Of a stretch of 64,000 nucleotides of DNA, positions 46,047 through 55,587 are shown one piece after another. A program made the position numbers and the translations under genes. A model generated the notes under the pieces. The model ran no database searches and was not told the DNA's origin. It worked only from the letters and a program-made list of their open reading frames with translations. Source of the stretch: Opitutaceae bacterium (GTDB lineage Bacteria; Verrucomicrobiota; Verrucomicrobiia; Opitutales; Opitutaceae). Every line of letters begins with the position of its first letter. The first letter of the stretch is position 1. The DNA is taken from the NCBI GenBank assembly GCA_016794785.1, contig JAEUHC010000009.1, positions 41,485 through 105,484 on the forward strand. Reading direction: 5' to 3'.

Positions 46047-47183
46047 TTACGATTTGGCCGAGGCGGACTCGGGCGCGGGAGGCGAAGCGCTGTCCTTGGG
46101 GACGGTGCGGGCGGAGAATTTTTGCCACGCGGCCTTCAGGCGCGCCGGGATGCTGACGATGCCACCGGGAAGGAAGAGCACGACGAGGATGAAGAGACCG
46201 CCGAGGATGATGAGCCAGAGATCGGGATAGGCGCGCGTGGCCCAGCTTTTGAGGGCATTGATGCTGACGGCGCCGACGATGGGGCCGAGCAGCGTGCCAC
46301 GGCCGCCGACGGCGACCCAGACGACGGCTTCGAGGGATTTGTCGGCCTGCATCTCGCCCGGGTTGATGATGCCGACCTGCGGCGTGTAGAGCGCGCCGCC
46401 GATCGCGGCGAGGAGCGCGGCGACGACGAAGATGAAGAGCTTGAAATGCGCGGTCGCATAGCCGCTGAAGAGCACGCGGTTCTCGCCATCACGGATGGCC
46501 TGCTGCACGAGACCGAACTTCGTCGTGCTCAGCCAGCGGCAGAAAAGAAACGCCAGCAGCACCGCGATCGCAGTCGCAATGTAGAGCCCGCGGCCGGTGG
46601 CGGGATCGGCGAGGCTGTGGCCGAGGATGAATTTGAAATCGGTGAAGCCGTTGTTGCCGCCGAGGAGGAGATTGTTGCGGAAAAACATGATCGACGCGGC
46701 GTAGGTGAGCGCCTGCGTGAGGATCGAGAAATACACGCCCTTGATGCGCGAACGAAACGCCAGGTAGCCGAAGACGTAGGCGATGATTCCGGGCACGAGC
46801 AGCACCATCGCCATCGCGAACGGGAAACTGGAGAACGGCTCCCAGAACGCGGGCAGCCGCTCCCAGCCGAGAAACACTAGGAAGTCCGGGATCGGTTTCT
46901 TGTATTGGCCGAGGTCGCCGATCATGCGCATGAGATACATGCCGTGCATGTAGCCCCCGAGGGTGAAGAACAGCGCCTGCCCGAGTGACAGCAGGCCAGT
47001 GTAGCCCCAGAGTAGATCGACGGAGATCGCGAGCAGGGCGTAGCAAAGATATTTTCCCCAGACGCCGATGGTGAAGTTGCTGATCACGCCGTTCGCATGA
47101 AGCACGGGCACGACGACGATCAGCAGCAGCGCGATGACGGCGACGGCGATGAGTTCGAGGCGGTGGCGAGTGGGGGCGCTCAT
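46047..47183 (-). CDS. urtC: Urea ABC transporter permease
   Basis: 378 aa with about ten membrane segments and the UrtC sequence: [51 protein letters not shown], and [34 protein letters not shown]. The C-terminal tail extends into the cytoplasm. It is one of the two LivHM-type membrane subunits. Start chosen at 47183 ([11 protein letters not shown]), 4 bases after the end of urtB; a longer frame upstream is antisense-like. Confidence 0.94.
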   Translation of the reverse strand: MSAPTRHRLELIAVAVIALLLIVVVPVLHANGVISNFTIGVWGKYLCYALLAISVDLLWGYTGLLSLGQALFFTLGGYMHGMYLMRMIGDLGQYKKPIPDFLVFLGWERLPAFWEPFSSFPFAMAMVLLVPGIIAYVFGYLAFRSRIKGVYFSILTQALTYAASIMFFRNNLLLGGNNGFTDFKFILGHSLADPATGRGLYIATAIAVLLAFLFCRWLSTTKFGLVQQAIRDGENRVLFSGYATAHFKLFIFVVAALLAAIGGALYTPQVGIINPGEMQADKSLEAVVWVAVGGRGTLLGPIVGAVSINALKSWATRAYPDLWLIILGGLFILVVLFLPGGIVSIPARLKAAWQKFSARTVPKDSASPPAPESASAKS

Positions 47184-47187
47184 CGGT

Positions 47188-48978
47188 TCAATCCTCCAGG
47201 CTGCGGCTGCGGGTGACGAAGAGGCCGGCGGGTTTCCATTGCAGGAACAGGATGATGCCGGCGAGGACGAGGATCTTGCCGAAGACCGCGGCGTCCTGCG
47301 CCAGATTCTGGAGGAAGCCACCGATGCCCGGCACCCAGCTCAGGCCGGGCGCGATGTAGGGCAGGTATTGTTGCAGCACCTGATCGATGCCGCCGATGCC
47401 GAAGGCGCTGAGAATCGTGCCGCCGATGCTGCCGACACCGCCGACCACCACGACCATGAACGAGTCGATGATGTAACCCTGGCCGAGCGAGGGCCCGACG
47501 TTGCCGATCTGGCTGAGGAACGCGCCGGCCAGGCCCGCGAGCCCGCTGCCGAGGCCGAAGGTGAGCATGTTCACGCGTTCGGTGCGCACGCCCATGCATG
47601 AGGCCATGGTGCGATTCTGCATCGAGGCGCGGATCAGCAGGCCGAGGGGCGTCTTCGTCAGGACGAGCCACATGCCGAACACGATCAGCATGGCGAACCC
47701 GATCACGAAGACGCGGTTCCAGCCGAGGATGACGTCGTTCACGAGCCAGTTGCCGCTCAGGTAGGTGGGACTCGAGACCTGGACGTTGTTGGCGCCAAAC
47801 ATGAGCCGCAGGCCCTGCTGCATCACGAGCGACACGCCCCACGTCGCGAGGAGGCTTTCCAACGGCCGGCGGTAGAGAAAACGAATCACACTGCGCTCAA
47901 GCCCGATGCCGACGATCGCGGCGGCGATGAAACTCAGCGGCAGCGCGGCGATGAAATACCACTGGTAGGCGGGTCCCGTGAGATTCAGCCCGAAGATCGG
48001 CAGGCTGAAGCCGAAGAACGGAATCGTGATGCCGGAGCCGAAGATATTTTGGACGAGATAGGTCGTGTAGGCGCCCACGGCGATCATCTCGCCGTGCGCC
48101 ATGTTGATGACGCGCATCAGGCCGAAGGTGATCGCGAGGCCCAGGGCGGCGACCAAGAGGATGCTGCCGAGGGAGACGCCGCGGAAGAGCGTGCCGAAGA
48201 AATCCACCGAGGCGCGATGGCTCTCCACCGCGCGGAGGGCTTCGCGCGCGGCGCGGACGAGCACCGGGTTTTTTGCGTCCTCGGATTCCTTGAGCGAGCG
48301 TTTGAGAAAATCCGTGCTGGCGAGCGAGCGGAGCTCCTTCAGCTCGAGGAGGGAGGCGAGTTTCACCGCGTCATCCGCATCCTTGAGCTGCCCGAGCGCG
48401 ATGGATTCGCGGAGGGCGCGCTTCACGTCCTCGTCGGTTTCGATGCCGAGGCGGGCCTTGAGCGCGGGGAGTTTCTCCACGTCCTGCGCGAGGCCGATGG
48501 TGAGGATGGCTTTGATGCGTTTCGCGGGTTCGGGCGCGGCGAGATCGGCGAGGTCGAGGACGGCTTTCATCGCGCGCCGGAGCGACGACGTGTGATCCGC
48601 GGCGGCGAGATCGGCGACGACGAGGCGGAGGGGCTGGCCGGTGGCGGCAGTGAGCGCGGTGCCGGTGTCGATGCGCGCGGCGGGCTGCGTGCCGGCCTCG
48701 TCCTTCTCGCCGGTGAGCACGACGGGGATTTTCGCGCCGTCGGGCGCGGTGAAGATGAACAGCGCGTCCGTGCGCCACGCCTCGAGCAGCGGCGCGATGG
48801 CGGGATCGGCCTGACCCATGAGCTGGCCGATGAGTTCGCGTTTCACAGCGGCGTCCTCGGCGAGCACGGCGCGCGCGATGATTTCGCGGGGCGTGGCGGC
48901 GCCGGCCGGCACGAGGCAGGCGCAGGCGGCGACGAAAAAGAGAATCCAGGCGAGGGGTTTCACAGGCACGACGCCCAT
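47188..48978 (-). CDS. urtB: Urea ABC transporter permease
   Basis: 596 aa, the long UrtB type. A signal-like helix ([17 protein letters not shown]) leads into a periplasmic domain of about 250 residues ([23 protein letters not shown]...), followed by the LivH-like permease part: [75 protein letters not shown] sequence. The N-terminal domain is characteristic of UrtB. The ATG at 48978 or a GTG five codons later could start it. A terminator-like hairpin lies in the 84-base space between urtA and this gene. Confidence 0.94.
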   Translation of the reverse strand: MGVVPVKPLAWILFFVAACACLVPAGAATPREIIARAVLAEDAAVKRELIGQLMGQADPAIAPLLEAWRTDALFIFTAPDGAKIPVVLTGEKDEAGTQPAARIDTGTALTAATGQPLRLVVADLAAADHTSSLRRAMKAVLDLADLAAPEPAKRIKAILTIGLAQDVEKLPALKARLGIETDEDVKRALRESIALGQLKDADDAVKLASLLELKELRSLASTDFLKRSLKESEDAKNPVLVRAAREALRAVESHRASVDFFGTLFRGVSLGSILLVAALGLAITFGLMRVINMAHGEMIAVGAYTTYLVQNIFGSGITIPFFGFSLPIFGLNLTGPAYQWYFIAALPLSFIAAAIVGIGLERSVIRFLYRRPLESLLATWGVSLVMQQGLRLMFGANNVQVSSPTYLSGNWLVNDVILGWNRVFVIGFAMLIVFGMWLVLTKTPLGLLIRASMQNRTMASCMGVRTERVNMLTFGLGSGLAGLAGAFLSQIGNVGPSLGQGYIIDSFMVVVVGGVGSIGGTILSAFGIGGIDQVLQQYLPYIAPGLSWVPGIGGFLQNLAQDAAVFGKILVLAGIILFLQWKPAGLFVTRSRSLED

Positions 48979-48993
48979 TGCAGGAAGTCTGCC

Positions 48994-49027
48994 AAAGAAA
49001 AAGGCGGGCCGTTTTGCGGCCCGCCTT
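48994..49027 (-). terminator. Intra-operon terminator between urtA and urtB
   Basis: On the minus strand a 10-bp stem (AAGGCGGGCC paired with GGCCCGCCTT, loop GCAAAAC) is followed by TTTTTCTTT. It sits between the stop of urtA and the start of urtB. Partial read-through would let the binding protein be made in excess over the membrane components, as is common in ABC importer operons. Confidence 0.75.
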
Positions 49028-49062
49028 CGCGTGTCATGAAAATTACCGCTGAACTGGCGCGT

Positions 49063-50313
49063 TTACTTCGCCTGGAACTTACCCTTGAGCCAGGGCTCGC
49101 CGTAAACGTTCTGGAACGACTTCACGATTTTGAACTGACCGTCGGCCTTGGTCTCGCCGATGAAGACGTTCTTCGTGAGGTGCATGTTGGGCTGCGTGGT
49201 GACCTTGCCACCGGGGCCGTTGAAGGAGATGCCCGATTTCCAGGCGGCGCGGACCTTGTCCACATCGAACGAGCCGGCCTTCTCGACGGCGGCTTTCCAG
49301 AGGTAAACACCGACGTAGCTGAGGACCATCGGCGAGCAGGTGACGCGGCCCTCTTTGACGAGGCCGGGGACGTTGCTCTTCTTGAGCCAGGCCTGGAAGT
49401 CGGCGACGAACTTCTTGTTGGCCGGCGTATCGATCGACTGGAAGTAGGTCCAGCAGCCGAGCTGACCGACGAGCTGCTTGGCGGGCAGGCCGCGGAACTC
49501 GTCCTCGGAGATCGAGAAGGAGACGACCGGGCAGGTCTCGGCGGTGAGGCCGGCGGCGGCGTATTCCTTGAAGAAGGGCACGTTGGTGTCGCCGTTGAGC
49601 GTAGAGATCACGCAGGCGTCGCCGGAGGCGGCGAACTGCTTAATCTCGGCGATGATCTGCTGGTAGTCGGTGTGGCCGAAGGGTGTGTATTTGCCGGCGG
49701 AGATGATCTTGCCGGAGCCGTCCCGGCGGAAACCGCCGCCGATGTTCTCGAGCTTCACGCCCTTGGAGAGCAGATACTCGAGGAGCACGAGGTTCGTGGT
49801 CTGCGGATAGACGTAGTCGGAACCGAGGAGGTAGAACTTCTTTTTGCCTTCCGCGAGGTAGTAGTCGACGGCGGGCGTGGCCTGCTGGTTGACGGCCTCC
49901 GCGGTGTAGGCGACATTCTGCGACTCCTCCTCGCCCTCGTATTGCACGGGATAGAAGAGGAGGCCGTTGTTCTTCTCGTAAACGGGAAGGACGGATTTGC
50001 GCGAGACGGAGGTCCAGCAGCCGAAGGTCACGGCGACCTTGTCCTGCTCGAGGAGCTGCTTGGCCTTTTCGGCGAAGAGCGGCCAGTTCGAGGCACCGTC
50101 GACGACGACCGGCTCGATCTTTTTGCCGAGGACGCCGCCCTTGGCGTTAATCTCGTCGAAGGTGAAGAGCAGGATGTCGCGCAGCGAAGTCTCGCTGATG
50201 GCCATCGTGCCGGAGAGGGAGTGGAGGACGCCGACTTTGACGGTCTCGGCGGCGGACATCGAGCCAAGCGCGAGCGCGCCGGCAGCGAGAAGGGAGATAA
50301 TTTTCTTAATCAT
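49063..50313 (-). CDS. urtA: Urea ABC transporter substrate-binding protein
   Basis: 416 aa. Signal peptide [21 protein letters not shown]; the mature protein opens [38 protein letters not shown], the typical UrtA start, and continues with [39 protein letters not shown]. It captures urea in the periplasm and delivers it to UrtBC. First transporter gene of the operon, following the porin gene after 109 bases. A GC-rich hairpin (50351-50374) lies in that space. Confidence 0.95.
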   Translation of the reverse strand: MIKKIISLLAAGALALGSMSAAETVKVGVLHSLSGTMAISETSLRDILLFTFDEINAKGGVLGKKIEPVVVDGASNWPLFAEKAKQLLEQDKVAVTFGCWTSVSRKSVLPVYEKNNGLLFYPVQYEGEEESQNVAYTAEAVNQQATPAVDYYLAEGKKKFYLLGSDYVYPQTTNLVLLEYLLSKGVKLENIGGGFRRDGSGKIISAGKYTPFGHTDYQQIIAEIKQFAASGDACVISTLNGDTNVPFFKEYAAAGLTAETCPVVSFSISEDEFRGLPAKQLVGQLGCWTYFQSIDTPANKKFVADFQAWLKKSNVPGLVKEGRVTCSPMVLSYVGVYLWKAAVEKAGSFDVDKVRAAWKSGISFNGPGGKVTTQPNMHLTKNVFIGETKADGQFKIVKSFQNVYGEPWLKGKFQAK

Positions 50314-50350
50314 GGAAGGAGGAATCGAAGATGGTGCGGCGGGGAGAACG

Positions 50351-50374
50351 GGCGGAGCCGCGCGGCTCCCCGCC
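50351..50374. other. Hairpin between porin gene and urtA
   Basis: GGCGG-AGCC-GCGC-GGCT-CC-CCGCC can form a stem in the 109-base spacer. No U run follows on the minus strand, so a processing or stability role for the porin mRNA is as likely as termination. Confidence 0.4.
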
Positions 50375-50422
50375 GATGTTTTTCAGGAGTAACGGTGAAG
50401 GGAACGGCCAGTGACGGCCGGA

Positions 50423-51433
50423 TTAGAACTTGAACAGACCTTGGACGCTGAAGATCGAGCTCGAGCCGCCGCGGTCGAATTTGTTGTAGGTGTATTCAGT
50501 GCGGACCATGAGGTTCTCGCTCAGCTTGAAGTTGGGGCCGACGGTGTAGCGGGTAGAGTCGCGGCCGGCAGTGCGGTCGCCGAGGTCCTCGCCACTCACG
50601 CGGAAGACGGTCGAGACCATCGGCGTGAACTGGTAGTTGAGGTAGGCGCCCCACGTGGTGCCCTTGGCGAAGGCGCCGCCGTTCTTGGAGAGGAACTCGA
50701 GGGCGATGGTGGCCTCCTTGGAGACCTTGTATTCGCCCCACACGTTGACGATGACTACGCTGTGGTTCTGGAAATTGCCCTTGGTGTCGTAGGCCAAGCC
50801 GGCCCAGAGCTTGAGATCACCGAGGCCGGTGGAGGTGACGTAGCCCTCGAACCCCGCGTTGCTCTTCAGCTCGCCATCGCCCTTGTCGATGCCGTTGGGC
50901 GAGAAGACGGAATCCACCACGGCGAAGCCGTAGCCGATCTGTTTGTCGGCGTAGTCGAGGCGCACGCCGCTGTGATAGGCGGGGATGCCGCCGAGCACGC
51001 CCACGGTCACGCTGCCGTAGGTGACCTGGCTCATGCTGTCCGGATGGAAGGCCTCGTAGCCGAGGTAGCTGAGGAACTTGCCGGCGGTGAAGGAGAAGCC
51101 GCCGCCCGCATCGTAGGTCGCGTAGGCATCGAGCACGGTGAGCTCGTTGCGCATCACGCCGGTCGGGATGTTGGGGATGTAGAACAGGCTGACGTTGCCG
51201 GTGACGGGCTTGAGGTTGAAGGTGAAGAGCGTGCGCAGGGCGTCGGCGCTCGGCGTGCTCTTGGCCCCGTTGAACAGGGTGTCGCTCGAGGCGCCGCCGC
51301 TGGGCTTGAAGTATTGATAGCTGCCGGCGGCATAGCCGCTGATGGACAGCATGTCGTTAATCTTGATTTCGGCGAAGGCAGGGAGCGTAGCGGCGGCGAT
51401 GAGGCCGGTCGCGAGCGTGTGGCGTAGGTTCAT
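50423..51433 (-). CDS. Outer-membrane beta-barrel porin of the urea operon
   Basis: 336 aa. Signal peptide MNLRHTLATGLIAAATLPAFA; the mature protein is built of amphipathic strands (ISGYAAGSYQYF, VSLFYIPNIPTGV, GFSFTAGKFLSYLGYEAF, ISGRLDYADKQIGYGFAVV-like) and ends SIFSVQGLFKF with the C-terminal aromatic residue needed for outer membrane assembly. I would place it in the group of 'outer membrane beta-barrel' porins linked to urea, amide or short-chain solute uptake in cyanobacteria and proteobacteria. Being first in the urt operon, it probably lets urea cross the outer membrane. Gene order porin-urtABCDE is conserved in several bacteria. Confidence 0.75.
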   Translation of the reverse strand: MNLRHTLATGLIAAATLPAFAEIKINDMLSISGYAAGSYQYFKPSGGASSDTLFNGAKSTPSADALRTLFTFNLKPVTGNVSLFYIPNIPTGVMRNELTVLDAYATYDAGGGFSFTAGKFLSYLGYEAFHPDSMSQVTYGSVTVGVLGGIPAYHSGVRLDYADKQIGYGFAVVDSVFSPNGIDKGDGELKSNAGFEGYVTSTGLGDLKLWAGLAYDTKGNFQNHSVVIVNVWGEYKVSKEATIALEFLSKNGGAFAKGTTWGAYLNYQFTPMVSTVFRVSGEDLGDRTAGRDSTRYTVGPNFKLSENLMVRTEYTYNKFDRGGSSSIFSVQGLFKF

Positions 51434-51573
51434 TGGCTGTATGGAGGGTTGTTGTATTGCCCGCCCGGGCTTGGCCGGTTGGGTCCCTCGGATTTAGCAG
51501 CAACTTTGCCGACGCTTGCGTGTATGACATGGAACAGGCGTGTTTGGCCTGAAATCTGCACATGGAATCCAGT

Positions 51574-51593
51574 AATCCCGCTCATGCGGGATT
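51574..51593 (+). promoter_or_regulatory. Leader hairpin before the TorF-like gene
   Basis: Perfect 8-bp stem AATCCCGC-TCAT-GCGGGATT placed 20 bases upstream of the start codon at 51613. No U run follows, so it is not a simple terminator. It could control translation or protect the mRNA. Confidence 0.5.
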
Positions 51594-51612
51594 TGGCTCC
51601 GTCTACCTAACC

Positions 51613-52404
51613 ATGAAAAATAAACTCCTGATCGCTATCCTCGCCGCCGTGACCTTCGGCGGCTTCGGTCGCCTGCTCGCGCAGGCACCCGCCCCGGCCT
51701 CGGCCCCGAGCTCCTCGTGGACCATCACGCCCGCGGTCGTCTCGCAATACATGCTCCGCGGCGTCCGCCTCGGCGGGCTGTCGGCGCAGCCGGTCATAGA
51801 ATACACCGAGGGACCGCTCACCGTCGGCCTATGGAATAACATCCCGCTCGCGGATCGCGTCCCCGGCCAGTCCAACCCCGAGATCGATCCGTATGCCTCC
51901 TATACCATGGAGCTGGCCAAGGACCTCACCTTCCAGCCCGGCTTCATCCTCTATCTCTACCCGGCTGCGCGCAAAAAGGACGGCTTCTATAAGATGACGT
52001 TCGAGCCCAGCGTCGCGCTCAACTACACCATCGAGGGCATCAAGCTCACGCCGAAGCTCTACTACGACACCGTGCTGAAGCAGACGCTCATCGAGGGGTC
52101 CGTCGCCTACTCGGTTCCGCTCAAGGAAATTGGCACCGAGCTCGCGTTCCTCGGCCAGTGGGGCACCTTCAAGGGCAAGGACATCCTGGAGAACAGCTCC
52201 CCCGCCACCAAGAACTGGGGCGAATACTGGCTCGCCGGCGTCACGCTGCCCTTCCAGCTCGACAAGCAGTCCAAGCTCTCGATCGGCTGGGCCTACACCA
52301 AGGGCCGCGATAATTTTCTGAAGACCGGCAGCGCCCCCAAGTCCGTCAACACCTCCGCCGTCGGCCGCGGGGTTGTCACCGTCGCATATTCGTTCTCGCT
52401 CTGA
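51613..52404 (+). CDS. TorF-family putative porin
   Basis: 263 aa. Signal peptide (MKNKLLIAILAAVTFGGFGRLLAQ) then a short Pro/Ala linker and outer-membrane strands: WTITPAVVSQYMLRGVRLGGLSAQPVIEYTEGPLTVGLWNNIPL, TFQPGFILYLYP, FEPSVALNYTIEGIKLTPKLYYD and the C-terminal GVVTVAYSFSL. The opening S-x-Y-x-L/F-R-G and length fit the TorF-type small porin family, usually linked to nitrogen or amine uptake. It is divergent from the urea operon, supporting a common nitrogen context. Start at the ATG after ACC at 51613. Confidence 0.7.
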   Translation: MKNKLLIAILAAVTFGGFGRLLAQAPAPASAPSSSWTITPAVVSQYMLRGVRLGGLSAQPVIEYTEGPLTVGLWNNIPLADRVPGQSNPEIDPYASYTMELAKDLTFQPGFILYLYPAARKKDGFYKMTFEPSVALNYTIEGIKLTPKLYYDTVLKQTLIEGSVAYSVPLKEIGTELAFLGQWGTFKGKDILENSSPATKNWGEYWLAGVTLPFQLDKQSKLSIGWAYTKGRDNFLKTGSAPKSVNTSAVGRGVVTVAYSFSL

Positions 52405-52440
52405 GTCCGGCCCGGTTTCCGGTGCCCCGCGCACCGGCGC

Positions 52441-52479
52441 AACAGCCCGCGCGATTTCGCGCGGGCTGTTTTGTTTTTC
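52441..52479 (+). terminator. Rho-independent terminator after the TorF-like gene
   Basis: Perfect 13-bp stem AACAGCCCGCGCG / CGCGCGGGCTGTT with a 4-base loop, followed by TTGTTTTT. Confidence 0.9.
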
Positions 52480-52518
52480 TCGTTGCGGGTCGCGGTGCGA
52501 TCCCTCGCTTTTGCGGCC

Positions 52519-53544
52519 ATGAAAGTCGGCATCGTCGGCGCCTCCGGTTACTCCGGCGAGGTGCTTGTGAAACTCCTCCTCGGCCACCCGCGCGTCACGC
52601 TCGCGGCCGTCACCTCCCGCACGCACGCAGGCAAGCCCCTCGCGGCCGTCATCCCGTCCGTGCGCGGCGCCGACCGCGGGCTGACCTTCTCCGACTCCGA
52701 TCCGGCGGCGCTGGCCGCGAGCGACATCGATCTCTTCTTCCTCGCGCTGCCCCACGGCGCCGCGGCGACGTATGCCAAGGCCCTCGTTGCCGCCGGCAAG
52801 CGCGTGATCGACCTGAGCGCGGACTTCCGCATCGCCGATCTCGCCACCTACCAAAAATATTACGGCGACCACCACGCGCCCGAGCTGCTGGCCAGCGCGC
52901 GCTTTGTGCTGCCTGAGCTCACTCCTTCCGACTGGAAAACCACGGCGAAGCTCATCGCCGCCCCCGGCTGCTACCCGACGAGCATCCTCGTCCCCCTCGT
53001 GCCGCTCCTTAAGGCCGGCGTTGTCACGCGCGAACACATCGTCGTGAACAGCTACAGCGGCGTCAGCGGCGCCGGGAAGAAGGCCGAGGAGACCTATCTC
53101 TTCTGCGAGCGCGCCGAGAGCATCAAGGCCTACGGCCTCGTGAAGCACCGTCACCTCGCCGAGGTCGAGGAGCAGCTTGCGTTGCACACCGGTGCCAGGA
53201 CCATCCTCCAGTTCAACCCGCACCTCGCGCCCATGCGCCGCGGCATCGCGACCACGATCACCGTGCCCGCGGCGGCCGGCGCGACCATCGAGACGCTCTA
53301 CGCCGCGTGGCGCGCCGCTTATGCGGGCCGGCCCTTTGTCCAGCTTCTCGCCAGCGGCGAGACCCCCGACACTGCGCACACCGTCGGCACCAACCGCGTG
53401 GACATGTCCGCCGTCCACGATCCGCGCACCGGTAATTTCGTGATCACCGCCGCCGAGGACAACCTCGTGAAAGGCGCCAGCGGCCAGGCCGTGCAGATCA
53501 TGAACCTGTGGTGCGGCTTCGAGGAGACGGCCGGGCTCGTCTGA
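52519..53544 (+). CDS. argC: N-acetyl-gamma-glutamyl-phosphate reductase
   Basis: 341 aa. MKVGIVGASGYSGEVLVKLLLGHPRVTL (NADP loop), active-site Cys in AAPGCYPTSILV, catalytic His region VKHRHLAEVEEQL, and the arginine-pathway-specific NSYSGVSGAGKKAEETYLFCE and NPHLAPMRRGIATT. It makes N-acetylglutamate semialdehyde, the third step of arginine biosynthesis. No other arg gene is adjacent. A terminator precedes it and a GCCTGCGTCA hairpin follows. Confidence 0.97.
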   Translation: MKVGIVGASGYSGEVLVKLLLGHPRVTLAAVTSRTHAGKPLAAVIPSVRGADRGLTFSDSDPAALAASDIDLFFLALPHGAAATYAKALVAAGKRVIDLSADFRIADLATYQKYYGDHHAPELLASARFVLPELTPSDWKTTAKLIAAPGCYPTSILVPLVPLLKAGVVTREHIVVNSYSGVSGAGKKAEETYLFCERAESIKAYGLVKHRHLAEVEEQLALHTGARTILQFNPHLAPMRRGIATTITVPAAAGATIETLYAAWRAAYAGRPFVQLLASGETPDTAHTVGTNRVDMSAVHDPRTGNFVITAAEDNLVKGASGQAVQIMNLWCGFEETAGLV

Positions 53545-53570
53545 GCCTGCGTCATGCGTGTGACGCAGGC
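53545..53570. terminator. Hairpin after argC
   Basis: GCCTGCGTCA / TGACGCAGGC, 10-bp stem with 6-base loop, directly after the stop codon. No clear U run; it may serve both argC and the convergent hypothetical gene. Confidence 0.5.
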
Positions 53571-53598
53571 CGATGAGGCGAGCCGCGCTGGGCTGCGG

Positions 53599-54021
53599 TC
53601 AGTCAGCCGTGCCCAGCACGGGACCCGCTTGATGGTCGGCCGCATCGATCACGATGCCCGCGCGCTTCAGCTCGGATTGCACCGGTTCGAGGAAGCGAGC
53701 CACCAGCTCCCGCAGCTCAAAGGTAAACTCGAGTTCCTTGCTGCATGTGACGAACGCCACGACCTCGGCGAGGTCCCGCACGTCTTCATCGGTGAAATGC
53801 TCCTCAATGAGCGACTGCCGGCCATCGTGCGCGACGAGTGTGGCGCAGAAACGCTCTTGGTCGGGATCGATGCAGCTAAGGGTGACCAAGCCGCTGAGGC
53901 GGGCTCGCGCGATACGCGCGGCCCACGTGGCCAGGGTCGCATGGGCAAACGCGACGTGGGCCAGGCGCACCTGCCGAAGCAGGGCCGGGCGTTGGGCGAG
54001 AAGGAGCGACAGTTTGTTCAT
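53599..54021 (-). CDS. Hypothetical protein, 140 aa
   Basis: Soluble helical protein, MNKLSLLLAQRPALLRQVRLAHVAFAHATLATWA, followed by ARARLSGLVTLSCIDPDQERFCATLVAHDGRQSLIEEHFTDEDVRDLAEVVAFV and a helical end (ELRELVARFLEPVQSELKRAGI). The arrangement (helical arm, two beta strands, helices) does not match a family I know. No signal peptide. It is convergent with argC. A longer frame to 54117 exists, but its first 30 residues look like repeat sequence. Confidence 0.55.
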   Translation of the reverse strand: MNKLSLLLAQRPALLRQVRLAHVAFAHATLATWAARIARARLSGLVTLSCIDPDQERFCATLVAHDGRQSLIEEHFTDEDVRDLAEVVAFVTCSKELEFTFELRELVARFLEPVQSELKRAGIVIDAADHQAGPVLGTAD

Positions 54022-54348
54022 GGATTTTAGGCGGCGCTTCGCGCCGTGGTTGAAGGTTAAGCAACGCTGCGGACGGCTGTGCCCGGCGGCGCCCAAAAGG
54101 GCGCCACAGGCGGACAAAATACCTGACGCTGACGGCTAAAACGCTGTCACGGACGGACTGACTTGCCTGCGGCTGTCATCGGGCTGTCTCACGGTCGGAC
54201 TCAAATCACGAACGCCAAGGAAACGTGCATCTGAAAGCTGACGGGACTGAGCTGCCATTGTGCGCAGCGCGTCCGCTGCATGGGCAAGGCTTTTTTTGGC
54301 CTTTCTCCCGGCGGCGCAAAACCGCCGTCAAACCCGCGTCACGCGAGC
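54022..54348. other. Non-coding stretch with small hairpins and a near-perfect 13-mer repeat
   Basis: 327 bases between two minus-strand genes with no supported coding frame. It contains a GGCGCCC-AAAA-GGGCGCC hairpin (54088-54105) closed by CTGTG/CACAG, and two direct copies of TCACGGNCGGACT (54148 and 54191 regions) in a GACGG/CTGTC-rich section. It may hold the promoter of the 140-aa gene or an unannotated RNA, but I see no specific fold. Confidence 0.4.
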
Positions 54349-55587
54349 TCAGCGCGAGCGCGAACTCAGCACATTGGCCAGCACCTGAAACGCGACGAAC
54401 CCGATCACAAACACGTTGGCCAGCGCGAGCGCGGTTTCCTTCTCCGCAAACGCCGCCCCCGCCGCGCAGGCCGCCAGCGCCGCCGTGGCGGCGAGGAGGA
54501 TCTTTCGCGGGCGACCCGTGCGCGCAAAGGTCGCCGCCACGCAAATCGAGATCACCGCAAACACCACCACCCCGAGCAGCGCCAGATCGTCGCCGGTGGC
54601 GATCAGGACTCCGAGGGAGATCAACGCCGCCGCCAGCACCGTGCCGAAGCAGGCCGCCCCCAGCCGTTGATCACGCGACAGCACGTGCCGCCCGAAGCGA
54701 TCGAAGCACAGCAGCAGGTTGAACATCGGCTGCGCCGTCCACGACAGATAGATGAAGGCGTAGAAGAGCCCGAGCAACGGCCACCACAGCCAGTTGAGCC
54801 CCGGCTGCGTGCGAGCGAGTGAACGCACGGCGGAGTTGCCGAAGAAGATGCCGATGATGAACGCCCACTGGAACCGCGCCGACTGCCGCCCCATCCAGAG
54901 AAAATAGGCCAGCATCAGCCGGTAGATCGGGTTGCGCGCCTTGAGCGCCTCCAGCATCCCCTCGCGCGCATATTCCAGCTCCGGATCGAGCCGCAGCGCC
55001 TCGCGGAAATGCTCCTGCGCTTTTTTCGGCTGGTTGCGGTGGAGCTGGTTCCAGCCCTGGTTCGCGTGGGAAAACGCGTCGTCCGGCGCGCGGTCGAGCG
55101 CGTAGTCCACCGACTCCATCGCCTCGGCCTTGCGCCCGAGCCGCACCAGCGCCATCGCGCGCAGGTTGGCGGCGCCGACGTGCTCGGGGTTGAGCGCCAG
55201 CGCCTGCTCCGCCGCCTCCAGCGCCGGCGGCCACTTGCCGCGGCCGAGCTCGATCGAGGCGAGCAGCGCAAAGTGATCCGCGTCGGCGGGATCGAGGCGG
55301 ATGGCCTCCCGCACCGCCGCGAGGGCTTCGTCGCTCCGGTCGTTCTCGCGCAGCACATGCGCGTGGACGTTGTGCAGAAAGGGCTCGTCCGGGGCCAGGC
55401 CCACGGCCTGCCGCGCGGCCTCGAGCGCGGGCTCGCGCTTGGCCTGCTGCAGCCGGCTGAGCGCGAGCAGCGCGAGCGCCTGCGGATCGTCGGGCTGCTG
55501 GGCGAGGGCGAGCATCGATTCGCGCTCGGCGTCGGCCGGGCGCGACTGGGCGAGCAGCAGCTGGGCGCGCGTGAGGTGCGCGCTCAT
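54349..55587 (-). CDS. TPR-repeat membrane protein, partner of a TPR-AAA ATPase
   Basis: 412 aa. Residues 1-210 are a run of about six TPR units (RPADAERESMLALAQQPDDPQALALLALSRL; WPPALEAAEQALALNPEHVGAANLRAMALV; PKKAQEHFREALRLDPELEYAREGMLEAL). The rest contains about six membrane helices (FQWAFIIGIFFGNSAVRSLA; WLWWPLLGLFYAFIYLSW; LGAACFGTVLAAALISLGVLIA and three more). The start overlaps the stop of the upstream AAA gene by ATGA, so both are translated together. Presumably a membrane anchor or scaffold for the ATPase. I do not recognise a named family. Confidence 0.7.
   Translation of the reverse strand: MSAHLTRAQLLLAQSRPADAERESMLALAQQPDDPQALALLALSRLQQAKREPALEAARQAVGLAPDEPFLHNVHAHVLRENDRSDEALAAVREAIRLDPADADHFALLASIELGRGKWPPALEAAEQALALNPEHVGAANLRAMALVRLGRKAEAMESVDYALDRAPDDAFSHANQGWNQLHRNQPKKAQEHFREALRLDPELEYAREGMLEALKARNPIYRLMLAYFLWMGRQSARFQWAFIIGIFFGNSAVRSLARTQPGLNWLWWPLLGLFYAFIYLSWTAQPMFNLLLCFDRFGRHVLSRDQRLGAACFGTVLAAALISLGVLIATGDDLALLGVVVFAVISICVAATFARTGRPRKILLAATAALAACAAGAAFAEKETALALANVFVIGFVAFQVLANVLSSRSR

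Noticed and set aside
48049..50433. A 794-codon plus-strand frame opposite urtB and urtA
   Set aside because: Antisense shadow of strongly supported urea transporter genes; no motif.
51434..51612. Sigma-54 promoter for the urea operon or TorF-like porin
   Set aside because: A GG...GC candidate (GGCAAAGTTGC) has the wrong spacing between the two elements.
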